Source: Patiria pectinifera (taxonomy: Eukaryota; Echinodermata; Asteroidea; Valvatida; Asterinidae). Taken from it: a DNA stretch of 64,000 nucleotides. This document shows positions 27,101 to 42,100 of the stretch, one piece after another; positions within the stretch are counted from its first letter, which is position 1, and each line of letters begins with the position of its first letter. The notes below the pieces were generated by a model. That model had not been told where the DNA came from. It searched no databases and saw only the letters and a program-made list of their open reading frames with translations. The DNA lies in NCBI GenBank assembly GCA_029964075.1, contig CM057135.1, positions 28,261,366 through 28,325,365 on the forward strand. The letters are read 5' to 3'. The translations under genes and the position numbers were made by a program.

Positions 27101-30100
27101 CAAAGAGAAACACGTTTCTTCACTACGAATTTAACAACTTTGTAGCAAGGGAATGTTTGGCAAAGTCCTTCGCATTTTAGGTGGCGGGGAAGTGCTAGCA
27201 AGCAAGACCCAAGAACCGATGCAATTACATACTGCCAGAACACCAGTCAAGGATTGAAACTGATGCTTTTGCATGTATTTGGGCATTACAGACTGTTCAA
27301 TAATGATTTTGACAGTGACTTAGCCATCATCATTGACGGTCACTCAGTGGTCAATGACAGTTGACAAGGGTCATGGTCATGATGGTTGACAATGACAATG
27401 TCAGCACAAAAGCAGCGAATTACACAGAAAAAACCCAACAGTACTCTTTCTGTGCAATAGAAAGTAAGTGGTGGATCCCCGCTCAAAAGACACAAAGCTT
27501 AATCTACTTTTAATTTGTTGGAAACGAGAACTGCAAATGGTACAAATAATAAACAGGCCATGTCAACCCATGCCAAAGAACTGTTTCTATGTTTTTTTTT
27601 TAAAAACTATACCACTTCCTACATCAAACTTTTCAATATTTCCATTTTTTGAAAGTGCAAGTTCATCTTGCGAGCAAAGACGTGAGCCCTCACTTTATAA
27701 AGGCAGAAATGTATTAAGACAAGAATTACAGAAACACCAAATATACACTAACAATCATGACTGTAGAACTTGAAATGATCCATGCAACAAATTTGTTAAC
27801 TGGTCACAGACTCAGCCGACTTGTTTTCAATTTACACGCTTTGAAGTTTTGGAAATCTTTTACCCGTGAAAAAAATGTGGAATGTAGTCGGTTTAAGGTT
27901 GCATTACATGTCTTGTTCTACAGCAATATACCACACCACACAATAACGAAAAATCCCATACATTAAATTCAAACAACAGAACTCAACACAAATAAAAAAA
28001 CTAATCAAAAACTAACTACAGAAAGCACAACCCACCACCTCAACACAGAAACGCAACACAGAGGCTTCCCAAACTCTTCTTAGGAAAGAATAGACTAACA
28101 ACAATTTTTTTTGGGTGCTTTGCAGAACATATAAAGTTTAGCTGTCCTGCTAAACATGAATGTACATTACCTTGTTAACTCGATTCTGGCAATTGAACAA
28201 AATGGATGAAAATTATGAAAATTGTTAGAAAATGTGGACCTGGTGACAAACAATGACATGAAAGAAGACAAAACTGTGATAGTTTGAGTTTGCATGATAC
28301 ATGTTGATACTAAAGGTTTTAAAATTTTGAAGTCACTTTTTTAACCTCCCTTACCCCCTAGTACTTCCTCAGGACTACCCTGCTAAATCCAACAGAGTCC
28401 ATCCGGACTTTCCTGTTCAATCCACTGTGCCTCATTTTCAGTTGTCTGCTGAATCCAACAGTTCAATGCGTTATAATGCGGTTCAGTTGCCTGCTGAATC
28501 CAACATTTTGCATGAGGAATGTACACAAGGGGTTAACTGCTCAATCCAACAGGCTCCATCGGGTATGTGACATAGTTGGATCCTGTTGGATTCAGCAGGG
28601 TTAGGGTTAATTTATAAATACCTAAGACAGTTTACCCATTCCTATTGGTCGAGAGCCCGTCACGTGGGTGGTTTTAAACCGCTGTTAAAACACAGGCTGC
28701 ATTTAAACACTTTATTCCTGCACCAATACGTTTTTGCTACATCACGCGCGCAGTATGCACTGCGCACGTCAACCTCTATAAAAGGAGAGTTTTTTAGCAC
28801 TACACTCGCAAGGCACATAACATAGACATGGCCAGAGGGGTGTTTCACAAACAATGAGGTAAAATTATTGAACGAAATCGTTGAAAAATGGTGAAATTTT
28901 GACTTGTTTCGACTTTTTGACAGAAGGGTATTTATGAAAGGGAGTAAATATGTGCTTGGCCGGTATGAAACAAGTACGTTTAAAACTGGCTAGGACCCTG
29001 GTCGTGGATAATGGCCCGTGCCTTTTGCTCAGGCTTTATCGACGTTCAGGCCCCTAACCGGCTTTAAACATACTTGCTGAAAACTGGACAAAAATATATT
29101 TATTCCCTTAATGAATTAATGAATATATAATATGATGAATTTGCAAATAGTCTGCCATATGATCAGCATGAGTTGGATTTTTATGCATTGGCATAAAACT
29201 TTGAAATATGTTAATGCATGTATGCAGAAACTAGGAAAGTCGCCTACATACATACGTGTACACATAAGCAAGGTCAGAAGCAGAATAAATTAAAACAAGA
29301 GTATTGTGGAAAAAGCAAAATAACTAAATAATTAAGCAGTAGGCAGCAAGTGAGCAAACACGTATGGAAAATAACCATGCCAAACTACATGTAAGAGCTA
29401 TGTGTACTTTTTTTTTCAAATTGAAAAAAAAAAAATTGTCAGTTTTATTTTGCCAGCTCATGCTGCTGCATAATTGTTCATTTCTCAGTAACACTTACAT
29501 GTAAACTTCACTTGAGTCGTAATGTTAGATAGATTTATGGACATTTTTGCAATATAATATCAGGGTAAGATGATCTGATCCACTAATTGAGTAATAAATT
29601 CCAAGGATTTTGGACTGGATACATATGTTGCAGTTTATATGGAGGGCCATAAATTAAACTGTAGCTGCATTAATTTACATATTCGAAGTGTCACTCAGTG
29701 ACGAGGAAGTATTTGATTAAACGAACCAATTCATGATAATTACAGCAAAAGCTGATCACTGTTCCACAGTTCTACTTTGATCCATGTTTGTGGCCAATGC
29801 ACACGAAGTGCCAGCAGTGCATCAGAATAGCATCAAAATTGTGGCGGTCATGTAGTATAGGACCCCTCTTCAGTTTTGATCAAATTAGAGTCAAGGGTGT
29901 TTTTTATCAAAAAAAATTACCTTTCAACCTAAAGCAGACTTCTCTCAATTCAAATGACACCTTTTTATGTAATTATGAACAGTTTCTTGGGTTGGTGTCG
30001 TGTGATTCAGCGTGGTATTGCGCATTCATAGTACACTGCGGTGATCGCCATCTTTATTTTCGTGTTCTGTTTTGTCATCCTCATCATCATTTTTACCCCC

Positions 30101-33100
30101 AAATTTCCCTCAAAAATTCAAAATGACATACCTGTTTTTTCTTAATGTCGCCAACTAGTTTGGTAAGTCAAATAAATTAAAAATGGATTTTGTTGTCTTA
30201 TAGGGAATGGGGCCCTACACTATGCGATCGCCAAAATGTTCACAAGAAATACTTCTTTGAAGCAAAATGTAATGTTGTCCAAATATTCCGTTGTGACCAA
30301 TGCTTCAGAAATCTTAATGTCAACTGAAAAAAAAATAATGGTGTTATGACGTGATGGAACACGGATGTGAGCCACATGAAATTAAGGCTACTGCTCATTA
30401 TCTCTAATACAGTTGAACACAAGCACAGGTTAATTTATTACAAACACGCATCCTCTGTAAGTTCTTATCGCACACTGATTACAATCATTGATGGTTTTTT
30501 TTAATGGGAAATTGTCTTGTATATCATTATGGAAATACTCCTCGTGCAAAATAGTAAATTAAACGAGAGCCTGAAATATCATAAAATAAGTGTTTCCAGT
30601 AATGAACTACCATGCTCTTGTCATAACTAATACGCTCGCTGTGGTGAACATCATAATTTTAGTTGGAGCAAATTTAGCTTGAAAGTTGAATGTCCCTAAT
30701 TAAGGGTATTTAGCGATTGTCACTTCAGTTGTCAGTGATTTCCTTCAAACAACCTTTTCCAGAGTGTACCAAGACATGTTTTTGTTGATCTATGGAGGAT
30801 TTTTAGATTTAATCATATAATTGTATTTTAGATAGTTGCCTTGCAAGCAAAGCTTCTCAAATCCACTGACTGTATCAAAAAAAAAAAAAAATCAGCAAAA
30901 ATGAAAACCAGCTACAGTTTGAACACCAACTGATTGCTTTACTGGTAACTTTTTCCCATCTGAAAACCAAAACTCTTTTGAGCTCAGCGATACTGTAAGC
31001 ATGCCTGAGACATTTGCCAAATGCAAAAATGTACAAGAACATTTCTGAATGTGATGAGAATGAGAAATGCATTTCGAAAGCATCAGGGTAGAGCCCTAAG
31101 ATCTCCGAGGAAGATCTAAAAACAATATCAAGTAAAATGCAGTTTCAGCGACAGATTTCCCTTCCATATGTTGAGGTATCAGCACAGCACAGCAAGAACA
31201 CTTAGGTTGAATTTAAATGATCAATACCTGTATTAACTTGAAAGTACTACAGACTCAATGCTAATACTACTGTGCAATATAATATCAAAAAGAGCAAAAG
31301 CTACCATTTGGGAAAAAATGTTGCAACCTGACGCCACTTCCGCGATTGTGTACAAAGTCTATGGAGAGTCATGAAAATTTTCTAAGTATTTCCTAACAAA
31401 ATTGGAAATGTTTCTCAGTCCCAGATTCATGTCTTGTCATCGTATTTGCAATGAATGACCTTCATTGAGATGATATTTGAAGAAAAAAGTGGCGTCAGGT
31501 TGCAACCCTTTTTACACCATTTGATTTACATCATGAAATTATTTTAGTTCTGTGGTCCATACTTACCTAAAATTGGAGAGGATATCCAGCAGTTGTAGGC
31601 CAATAAACTCATTTCGTAGACGCACTCTTGTCTCAAAGTCGACCGTGCTCATCAAGATGCAGTTAATGAAGGACAGCAGGCATATCTTGTATGGGATGAT
31701 CTCGGCATTACGCAGCTCGTTGATGATCAGACTGAAACGATAGCGTTGGTTCTTGGAAACCTAAACGACAGGTACGGACAGTAAATCTACTTAAATATGC
31801 ACATTTTATGTGTTTATCCTATCGGTTCAACAGAAACAGGGGTAGCAAATTGCAAAATGTCACCTGTTTTCTTCGAATTTTGTAAATGATTGGAAAGTAA
31901 GAAAACTGAACCTGAAATCATGAATGTCTTCTCTTCAATAGAAACATCCAAAAAAACTACAATCACAATATTAATTGAAGATTTATGGAAAATAACAATG
32001 TTGTTGAGGGCATAGGTTTGCCAAGCACACACAAACATAGGTTTGCCAAGAATTATAAGGCATAGACATAGGTTTGCCATAGGTTTGCCAACGACTGGCG
32101 ACTTCATTTAGAAAAACTCACTTTGTTCCCAAGAACATACACAAGCACAAGTAACTTACAAGTATTGTAATTTTAAGTTGGGGGATACATGAAACTGTTC
32201 CAAATCACGACAACCCATAGTTTGTCACCTGTTGATTCCTGTTTCATAGTTAATTGCACCATGAATGAAGGAAGGTCGATACACAGAGAAGATGAATTTC
32301 TGTGGGGAATCCATAAACCAATTTTTCACTCCATTAAATGAATTCACTGACCTCATTTTTATATTCACTGGTCAAATGTATTCTGTTTGTACATGGCCAG
32401 GGTAGAAACTGATCTACTGACCGAAGGTTTTCAAAATCTACTTTCAATTTCAAATTGCCCAAAAACGGCATACGATTACAAGAGCAACCAATTCAAAAAC
32501 AAATTGCCAGTGGATTTGCACATCAACGGTACAGCCCCGAGATTTGTGTGAAAAGCTGCCGTGTTGCCATGGCAACTACTTATTCGATACGGTGACACAA
32601 ATTGCGTGCGATGCTTCCAGGTGTCCCGCTTCCCCCATAGGTAATCCGATTTTCTTGGGAATGACCAAACAGGAAAATGCATGGATCTCGTTCAGATGCG
32701 CGGGGAAACACTGCCTAGGGCGGGACATCTTGAGAAGAGGAGGCAGGGAAATTGTAGATTGGCTTGTGGGGTAATTGTCCTTTCTCAAATGCACTGTAAT
32801 GCACCTGTAAATAGAAGCTAGAAACTTGAAAGACTCCTTTGGATGACCATATACCGGTCAATTTCACATGATTATGCCTGAAATTGGCATTTTTACAAAG
32901 ATGAAGCGCAACTTCACATGGGAGTTGTTAAATGAGGGAAACTGTCCACCTTCCCAGGAACACTTTCTCTCATTAATCAGCAGGATTTCTTGCTAAGAAA
33001 TTAATTGGAATGACAATCATTTATGGTTGAACATTAAAGAAAAATGTCTTCTTTCAATCCTTCTCACTGAAGCAAGATTTAACATAGCTTCTTTGAATCC

Positions 33101-36100
33101 AGCAGCCATCTTTAGTGGTATCTTATGTTACTTAAGTAACAATGAAGGCCCCAGAAGTCTGCTCCTGCGTATCCATGATGGAACAAAAGCACACACCTTA
33201 AAGATGGCTCCAGTGCAAAGGGCCTATAGCAATTAACACTCTTAAGAGTCTTAAAAAATATTCACCAGATCAGATGCTTTAGACAGAGAACTATCGCAGG
33301 GTTGTGGGGAGGGGGTAAGGCAAGGGTGGTGGTGGGGGAGGGTGATGTTGTGTTACAAGGGGGTTACGGGGTGGTGGGGGAGTACAGGGGTGGTGGGGGA
33401 GTGCAGGGGTGGTGAGAAGAGGGGGGTGTGCAGGGGTCGTGAAGGAGGGGGGAGTGGGGGTGGTGCGGATTGGGGGAAGGGGTGGTATGCAGGGGGTGGG
33501 GGAGGGTGGTATGCGGGGGGATGGGGGAGGTGTGAGTGCGGGTCGTGGGAGGGGGGTTGAAGGCAAATATGGGTGAGAAAAATGGGGTTGGGTGGGGGGA
33601 GGGGAGTGTTGAGGGATAATCTCTTACCTTGTAGTTTTCCAGGGCATCGATTGCCAACGTGTATCCCAAATCATTGTACAGACAGAGTGCAGAGAGAAGT
33701 TCAAACACTGCCTTCTTGACCAGAGTGTTGTTGGTGTCGAGGGCTATATGAAAAAAAAAAGAACATCTAATTCAAATATTTGAACTGGTAAAAGTTGGAG
33801 CCAGAGTACCTTTTAATGTAGTCCACTTTGACTGCAGTGTATGGCAGTATATGTGCCTGTCTTCTCAGCAATGCGCCTTTTGGAATTTAATTTTAAACGA
33901 TTAAACTATCAACCAAAGGGTTTCAAACAACAGGTTATGTTTGACACAACTTCACTTTTTTTACAAGCCATAGCTTATGTTAAATCACGGAGGAAGGAAC
34001 GTTGTAAAAGTTTTCCACTTGAGACTTTAGTTCTTGACTTAAAGAAACACAACGTTTACTTTGCCAATAACCTGTGCAACATGTTCAAATATTTGTGTCC
34101 ACACAGCTAAGCCAATTAGCATACAGAAACACTCAGCCAACCGCAATCCCTATCATAATCATATAACTGTCACTTCTCCCGGCTCTGGCCTATTTATTGT
34201 CTGGCAGGCAAGCTGTCCCTAAAACAGCCTGATTATCCTGTTAACTTCTAGCCGCTGACTGATTTACAAGATCCATGTCCAATGACATAGGTGTGATCGG
34301 GCGGTAATCCAATCATGTGAGGTGAGATGTGATCCAGGTAGAAGTCTGCATGACAACTCACCCAAACAATGCAAGCTGCTCTAGTATAACGGTTGCAAAA
34401 TTGTAAAAGTAATGTGAAAAAGGATGTGTGGGCTATATTTATCGTGCATTCAACCCATATGAGTAATATGTAGGCCATCATGTGTAGCATAACAGAATCA
34501 AGGAAATCAATCACACTGACATAAAACACTGTCTGGGAAAAAATAAAATTGGAAAGATGCAATAGGCCGAGTTGCTTAAAAATTGATAACAGATGACTAA
34601 TTTGATGTTTTATTTGACGGGAGTCTTTCTATTTTTAATTCAGGGAGGGTGGATAAAAATGAGATATTATGACTCCTTGATCAAAGCAGAAAAAAATAAA
34701 ATGAATTGCAACAAAAATGTTGGTTTGATGTACCGTTCTCAGAATAAAATTACAACAGAGTATCAGAAATATTGTACACTCAAACTAAGTAATTTGTTTA
34801 ATACATATATTCATACTTGTCAACCCAACGAATAAAGGCAGAAAGCTTTCAGTTTTCCAAAGAAAAAACCCAACGAATAAAGGCAGAAAGCTTTCAGTTT
34901 TCCAAAGAATAATGAACTGTGTCCCCCACCCCACAGCAAACCTATACTGTTTTTATTGGCAAAAGTTTGCGGTTATGTATATACTGGTAGGGCATTTGAA
35001 CAAATTTTATCAACAGCTACAGGCCAATGAATACATGTATGCCGGCTGCAACTGCATACCTGCCATATGGTAACAATGAGGTACAATGAATTTCATGTTC
35101 TCAACTAACCCAGAGAGACAGACTTGAACCCAAGAAAAGGTCGACTAAAAGTCCTAGGGAACAGCAGACATGAAACCGGTTTGGATGATTTATGACTGTG
35201 ATGTCAAATGAAACTAGGGCATGCAGGGCGGGCGGCCACAATATTATCTGTGTGGGTTGAAGGGGGGGGGGGGGGGGAGGGCTTAAGTTGCTTTATTGTT
35301 TACCGTCACTGTTGCCCCCAATCACCTCTGATGAACTAAGGCCACCCCAGACAAGGGAAATAACATGTGCACATTTTCCCGAATATATACATTCATAAGG
35401 CCTATAAAAAAAATATTGCTATATATATGTACTATATATATTAGTCCATTTTCGAATAATTTAGTATTTGATTACTCAAAACTGTGTTTGACCAAATATT
35501 CGGATATTCCAAACTGCCAGCTGCAACTTCGTGCTACGCCAGTCAAAAGTTGCATGCAGAGCGCGCCAGTTAAAATTTGCACGCAGGATCGATATGGAGA
35601 GTTTTGCAATAAGTATTTTATATATGTCATGGGTTTTAACCTGGAAAAATGAACAGTTGTCCACAGAAAAGTTACCGTCGACAAACTAAGTGGCACCTGA
35701 CAATGAAACACCGCCATCACAGTCGTGTGTGTATAAGCGTTGGTTTTTTGTTTCCGAATATTCAAAGCGGCATAAAGCTATTTGAATATTCAGTTATGAT
35801 CAAATATTCAAATATTCAAATATTCAGTATATTTGGGACATCCCTAAGAACAGGTATGCAACTGGAAAGTAACAAAAAAAAGTGGAATTTCCAAGCTTTA
35901 CAAGAATTTATACTGTGTTTTTCAATTTTTAATGGCATATGTGTGAAGAGAAAAACGAGGGAATCAGCTGATCTCGGGAAAAGTTGCATGCCTGCTAAAA
36001 AACCCCAAAAGGTTTTCTTTTACTCGCCCGGTGGAATTTTTGTCCTGCATTTCTAAACGATAGAAACTGGGAATTTCTTCTATATACTCCAAAAGTGATT

Positions 36101-39100
36101 CTTCTTATTAATTGTCGCAACCCCTACCCTTTGTATTTATCACAACGCATACTACACTAACAACAAATTGTGGTTTACCTATATGTACAAAATAAATAAT
36201 TAAATTAATTAATGATGTTTTCGTTATTTGAAGGTTTACCTTCAAGAGAAAACAAATGCAGTCACGGTTAAAAGCTAATAAAAAAATAAATGAACCCTGA
36301 CCAAAAATGGAAGGTTGCGTTTGCTGGTTTTCACAAATGTAAAAAAAAAAAATGGTCAAGGCTGAAAAGAAATAAAAACAAGTCTGAAAACAAAAATGGA
36401 ATAACAGTTTAAAAAAAAAAGATATTGTCACGGCACCAAGTGGGCTAAATCCTTCAGTGTATTAGTATTTCCTTGCGGGGGAGGGGGGATTTTACTCTGC
36501 ATTTCGTATTATTAAACTATTAAATATTCATATGTTACAATATTCAAATTTTCTAAAATTCATGTTTTAACATATTTTTTTTCTGGGGGGGGGAACTGTT
36601 TTTTACTCTACATTCAGTATTCTCAACCTATTAACTATTCATATTTTACAATATTCATATTTTACAACCTACGCTCAATAATAACAGACCATTTACATAC
36701 TGTTATTAGTCTGGAAAGCGCTGTGCAATAAAAAATAGTAAAATATACTGGTATCTTTAAAATGTGGACATTTCAGGTAAGCTTTTACAAAGCAGAGTGG
36801 TAAAAATGTTAAGAGCTCAGCCGTTTTGTAATTGACAAAATATTGAACTATTTTCGGCAACTTAAGAGCAATACTTGCATGCATATGATCACAAATGTAA
36901 CTGAACTTGAATAAATAAATGAAAGAACTTGAACTCTTTCATTTTGAAAGCAGAAAATGTCCGTCAAAATTTGTTTTTTTGGCATCAATCACTCCTTCAA
37001 TGAATAACATTTTGTCTGAAGAAACTTTCCAGTTTATTTCCGTGTGACGACTGGTGTCTAAAATGGGCAGGTTGCCACAACTGTTTATGGCCACGCAAAC
37101 TGTAGGCTACATAATTGAATGTATACAGGGACTTGAATTTTTTTGGGAAAAAACTAGATCCCTCTATCAGCTCCTAACAACCTACTCAATAAGGAACTGT
37201 ACATTCAATTCAAATTATTTTTGTACGGGCTTAGGTTCTCCTTTCTTGCCAACCATTTTTTGTTGTGGGGGGGGGGGGGTTGAACCTTTGTCCCCCCCCC
37301 CCCCCAAAAAACCCACTAAGGCCAAAAAAAAAAAGTCTCTGGTTTCTGGTATGCGCGCACGCGTCGCCGTAGCCATGCGCGTCGGCAAAATGAAAAAGTT
37401 TTTTTTTCAATAAAAGATGATGTCTCAAAACCGCCAAACTCACTGGTTTGACTGGAATCCTGCTGCTGCACAATTTCAACGTGTTTTTAGATGGGGTTAT
37501 GATCGAGAATAAGCTTTATGTGGCCTCTCCGCACTCCCATATATTTGCACTAAGTTTAGTCGGGCACCATTTGCAGTCATCAGCCGACATTTGAAGCAAA
37601 AAAGACAGGTAAAAAAAAAAAAAAGCCGCGTCGCCGCACCACTTTTTGGGGAAGCTCCATACCAGAAACCGGAGACTTTTTTTTTTTGGCCTAAGCCGCT
37701 GGCAATTTAATGGTCAACGTCCTGATAACAGCTTGCAACATTGAAACCTTCATTCAGTCCCTTATTTACACATCGCTGAATACCTGAAAAGATTCTGAGA
37801 ATGACGAATGCAAATTTATTTGCAAGGCTTTTGGAGCTATTGTGTATGTACTCTCATTGTTGTCCAGCACTCCCTAAAACTTTTCAATCGCAGTCCTGCA
37901 CCACACGGCATTGTTCATGCATAAAGTCTAGCGCGAGGTCTTTTTTCTCTCAACTTCCCCTCATCCGCTGGTATGTTTATAGGCAGACATGCTCTGGTTG
38001 TGTTGTGCTTTAACCCTACCCCTTGCCGTGTAGACCAAAATCCAATGAAATCAAATAAGGAGTTATATGGTATGTGTGGAAAAGCTGTTCTGCTATATCA
38101 TAGGCATACATGTAAGTCCGTACTGCCGCTGGAATTAGCCTACATTGGATTCAGCCAGATACTAGAGAAAAACCACAAGGTGGTACCCAATTTTTATCTC
38201 AATAAACACAAAACTATGATCTTTGATTTGACATAAGAAATACCACATGTAACAAAGGACAAATGTAGATCAAGTGATGGCATGTTCATACCCACATCAA
38301 GGGCGTCAATCGCTTCTCAAAAGTGGGGGAATACCAGTACCTTGATCAGAACTAATGCAAGCACAAAGTGCGAAGCCCTAACAGCGTGGAGTTCAGGGCC
38401 TGCTTAAGGGCCCTGAAAAATGTTTGATTCATTTTCGAGTTTGGAGTCATTGAAGCAGTCATTCTGAGCTATATATTATAAAATGTAGAATACACTTTTT
38501 ATTCAGGGATGAAAAAAATGGGGCGGGACACAAACAATATATCCCCCAATTTAAAAAGTGCGGAGGGAAAGACATGTCCCATGTCCCCTCCCCCTCCATC
38601 GACGCCCATGAACCACAAGCACTTTGGAAGCCTGATGCTTAATGTATTTACAATGTCAATAACTTTGACTGAGATAACATGATTATTGTCATGGATATGA
38701 CAGGCAGGAATTTCAACCAAACAGGTGATAACCTTTTGTTGCAAATCGAAAACATCCGTGCATCAGAATAGATGCATTGTCAATAAGGTAGTGAATATAT
38801 TTTTCAGAGTTAGGGAACCCTAACCTGTACTTTGAGTGTGAAAACAATTTTTCAACGTATTTATCAGAAAATTGTTGAACAAATATACTGTGGCAATGCT
38901 GCCTCACAGTGATGCCTTTATAAAAACAAACTTGTTTTTGGATGATTACATATCTTCCAACTCTTTCAATTTGCGTGTTTCTCTGTCATGCACCATTTGC
39001 ACTATTTGTAATATATATATCCAGACGTTTGTTGAAAACGGTCGGAGCTTTAGTTACATATTTACTGAAAAATAATCAAATAGGCAATTGAATACCAGTA

Positions 39101-42100
39101 TATAATAATACATTCAATGAAAAAGACAGGCTACTGCTCATCTGACTGATTAATGTTTACTTGGACATTTCCGATACTTCATGAATGAGCAGATATGATA
39201 TCAACAACTTGTTTCATTTAAGAGTAATTCGTCCAAGACACGCAACTTATTTTGTAAATTAATATCGCATAATGATACACCATATCCGTAAAATGTAAAA
39301 TTGTGAAGAAGAAAACTGCGATACCATTTTGCCATACAGTGACATACGTTTTAAGAGTAACAAGAGCACGAAAAAACTATGATATACTATACATGAACTC
39401 ATAAGTTAACTTCTCTCATTTAATAATCAGGCATGCAACTGTAAATTCGCCAAAAAAGAGGAAATTCCTAAAGTCAGAAGACTTTGTACAGTGATTTTTA
39501 ATTTTTAATGGCAGAAATGAGAATAAAAAAAAAGGAAATCAGCAGATCCGAGGAAAAGTTGCATGCCTGAATAATACATCGAGCCTAGATGTACACAAAA
39601 TACACAAAACCATAAAATAAACACAGAATTACAGTGGACCCTTACAATGTTTGTCTTTCATAGCGTCAATATCAATAGATTGATATATTACTGTTGACTG
39701 TAATTATTCCTACAGCATGGGCTGAAGACATCGAGCTCCAGCTTTCACAGTAAAGCTGTCGGTTTAATGATCTGGAAATTGCCGCAGTCTCTTCTTTGGA
39801 CCACGGTTGACCGAATTATAAATGCTGATGCGACAGATTTCTGAATCTATAGCCTAGGTTGAGACAGGGGCTTGTATTCTGTCAGCCTTATTAGAGTGGC
39901 ATAAAAAAAAGGTCAAGCTAATTCAAACACGACAGACACAACATACAAAATAAAACTGAGCTTTCTGCTTTCAAAAGACCTGAAGTTTTGAATCAAGGGT
40001 GGCAGGAATATTTTAACAAACTATTTACATCGTCACAATTATAACATAGACATTCTCAACATATCCAGTGTAGACCTTAGGAAGTGCATGCAGATGTACA
40101 TGGATCATTTATTTATTATTTATTTATTTCTTATTTTAACTGGGTAGCCCATTCAGTGGAATCCACTGATCTCCCATGGGTCCCAGTAAAGAGAAGACAA
40201 TGCGAAGAAATTACAGTTTTAGATGTGGGAGGAAAAGCCCAGAAGAGTATTCTGAGGAAAACCCACGGAATCAGGTAGGGACTGAAAACCCAATCCACAT
40301 ATTGGCCCAGGCAGGAATCGAACCCGGGTCACAGCGGTGGAAGGCAAGGAGAGAACCGCTACGCCAACCTGACTCCCCATCATCATTCTATAAATCCGGG
40401 GTCCACTTTTTCCCGTGTCCAAATTACATCTGACATTTTCTGATGCACTCCCTAATGCAGCCGTCCTCCACGAATGATTATGAATATCAAACTACATGTA
40501 CACTACACACCTACCTATCCAACAAATAAAAAAAAAACACATTTGAAGTCATTCTTAATGACACAAGGTAACATGGACAGGAAACATGTCACACTTTGGA
40601 CCCCAACTTTTATGAATGATCCACATGCAAATGTAATGTAGCCTAATTTCAAATGTATACTTTAACCTAATCTACATACATATACTTATCAAACCACCAG
40701 CCTCACCGAATACCAGCTCATTTCCTTAATTGCCTTTTCATTTCTGTCTCAAATCAATGAAATTGCTAGTCAGGTCAAGGGAAATGGAGTGTGGCAGGCT
40801 CCATTAAACCCAAGGTTGCTTCTCGGTGTTTGCCGTCATCGTAAAATTCACTTTAAATTACAGAAGTAATTGGCAGCACACTTTGATGATGAAGATGGGA
40901 AAATTAATTCAAGGAAATTTGAACGATCAATGGAAAAAAAAACCATCAGTCTAGTGTGATCACAACATATCTGTCCAATCAATTATTTCAATAGGTACTT
41001 GAATATGATTTTGTTTTACAGTTGGGCAATTCCACTTATATGTAATGTCCGTGACAGAGCTTTTAAGAGCTCAGTGAATAAACCTGAAAATATTTTTTTC
41101 AAATCTTATACATCGATGATCTGGTAATCAAGGAGATGGCGGACATAGGAGTTTTGGATTATTTCTCTGAATAATTAATTAGATATCATGGTAAACAGGC
41201 GTTGCCATGGACATTGCACTTCCTGTCATAATGCTAAAATTGCCTGTTTGCCCAGTTGTTGTTTGAACAATTTTGTAAATACCGGTAAAACAAAAACCAT
41301 CACAAGCTTAAAGTGATTTAAGCATGTGACACAAAAATTATTTTTGATTAAGCAGTTGACCTATACAAGGGCGGATCCAGAACACAATTTTGGGGGGCCA
41401 AATTTTGGGACCCTTAAAAAAAAAAAAAAAATAAAAAAAGGACGGCGTGGGGTCCCAGAGCCCAAAATTTTTGATTTTAATTCTAGATGCTCTGTGGTGT
41501 GAGGCAATCTCTGACCACTTTAACCACCTTTTTGTTTTTTTGAGTGAAAAAGTGTGGTACTCATATTCCTGCCTGATGTTTATTGTGAAAAAAAAAAAAA
41601 AAAAAAATTGGTTTTGGGGGCCATGGCCCTTTAGCCCCCTGGATCCGCCCTTGGACCTATAAGACCAGGCAGTAAAATGTAGGCCTACATGAATTGTCTC
41701 TTAGCCTTCCAAAGCTAAAGTTCAGGGGTATGGTGATGCTTTGCGTGATAGAAAGTACTGCAAATACACCAGGGCCCAATTTTATGGCTCTCCTAACCAC
41801 AGAAGTCTGCACTTACGATCAGTGAAAAATTTATGTTCTAACAACGTAAGCATTCAATCCTTTAATTACGGGATGTATGCATGCGCATAAGCCAAAATTC
41901 CTCACTAACCAATGAAATATGCTAACCGTAAGCAGGTATTTTCTGCCACAGTAAGCAGGTATTTTCCGCTTATGGTAAGCAGAGCCATGCAATTGGGCCC
42001 TCGAGGTGAAATAGCAACTTCTACAACAGCACTGTGTCTCAGAAGAAGAAGATACGTTAACTCTCTGGAGATCCGGAACTTTTTCTGTAGCAAACTGCAT

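Noticed and set aside
32544-32774. Plus-strand frame of 76 residues with several Cys
   Set aside because: No homology recognised, no splice context, and an equally long antisense frame exists; treated as chance.
33291-33708. Minus-strand proline-rich frame ([17 protein letters not shown]...)
   Set aside because: It is translation of the G-rich minisatellite; only the first part (VFELLSALC...) belongs to INF2 exon 2.
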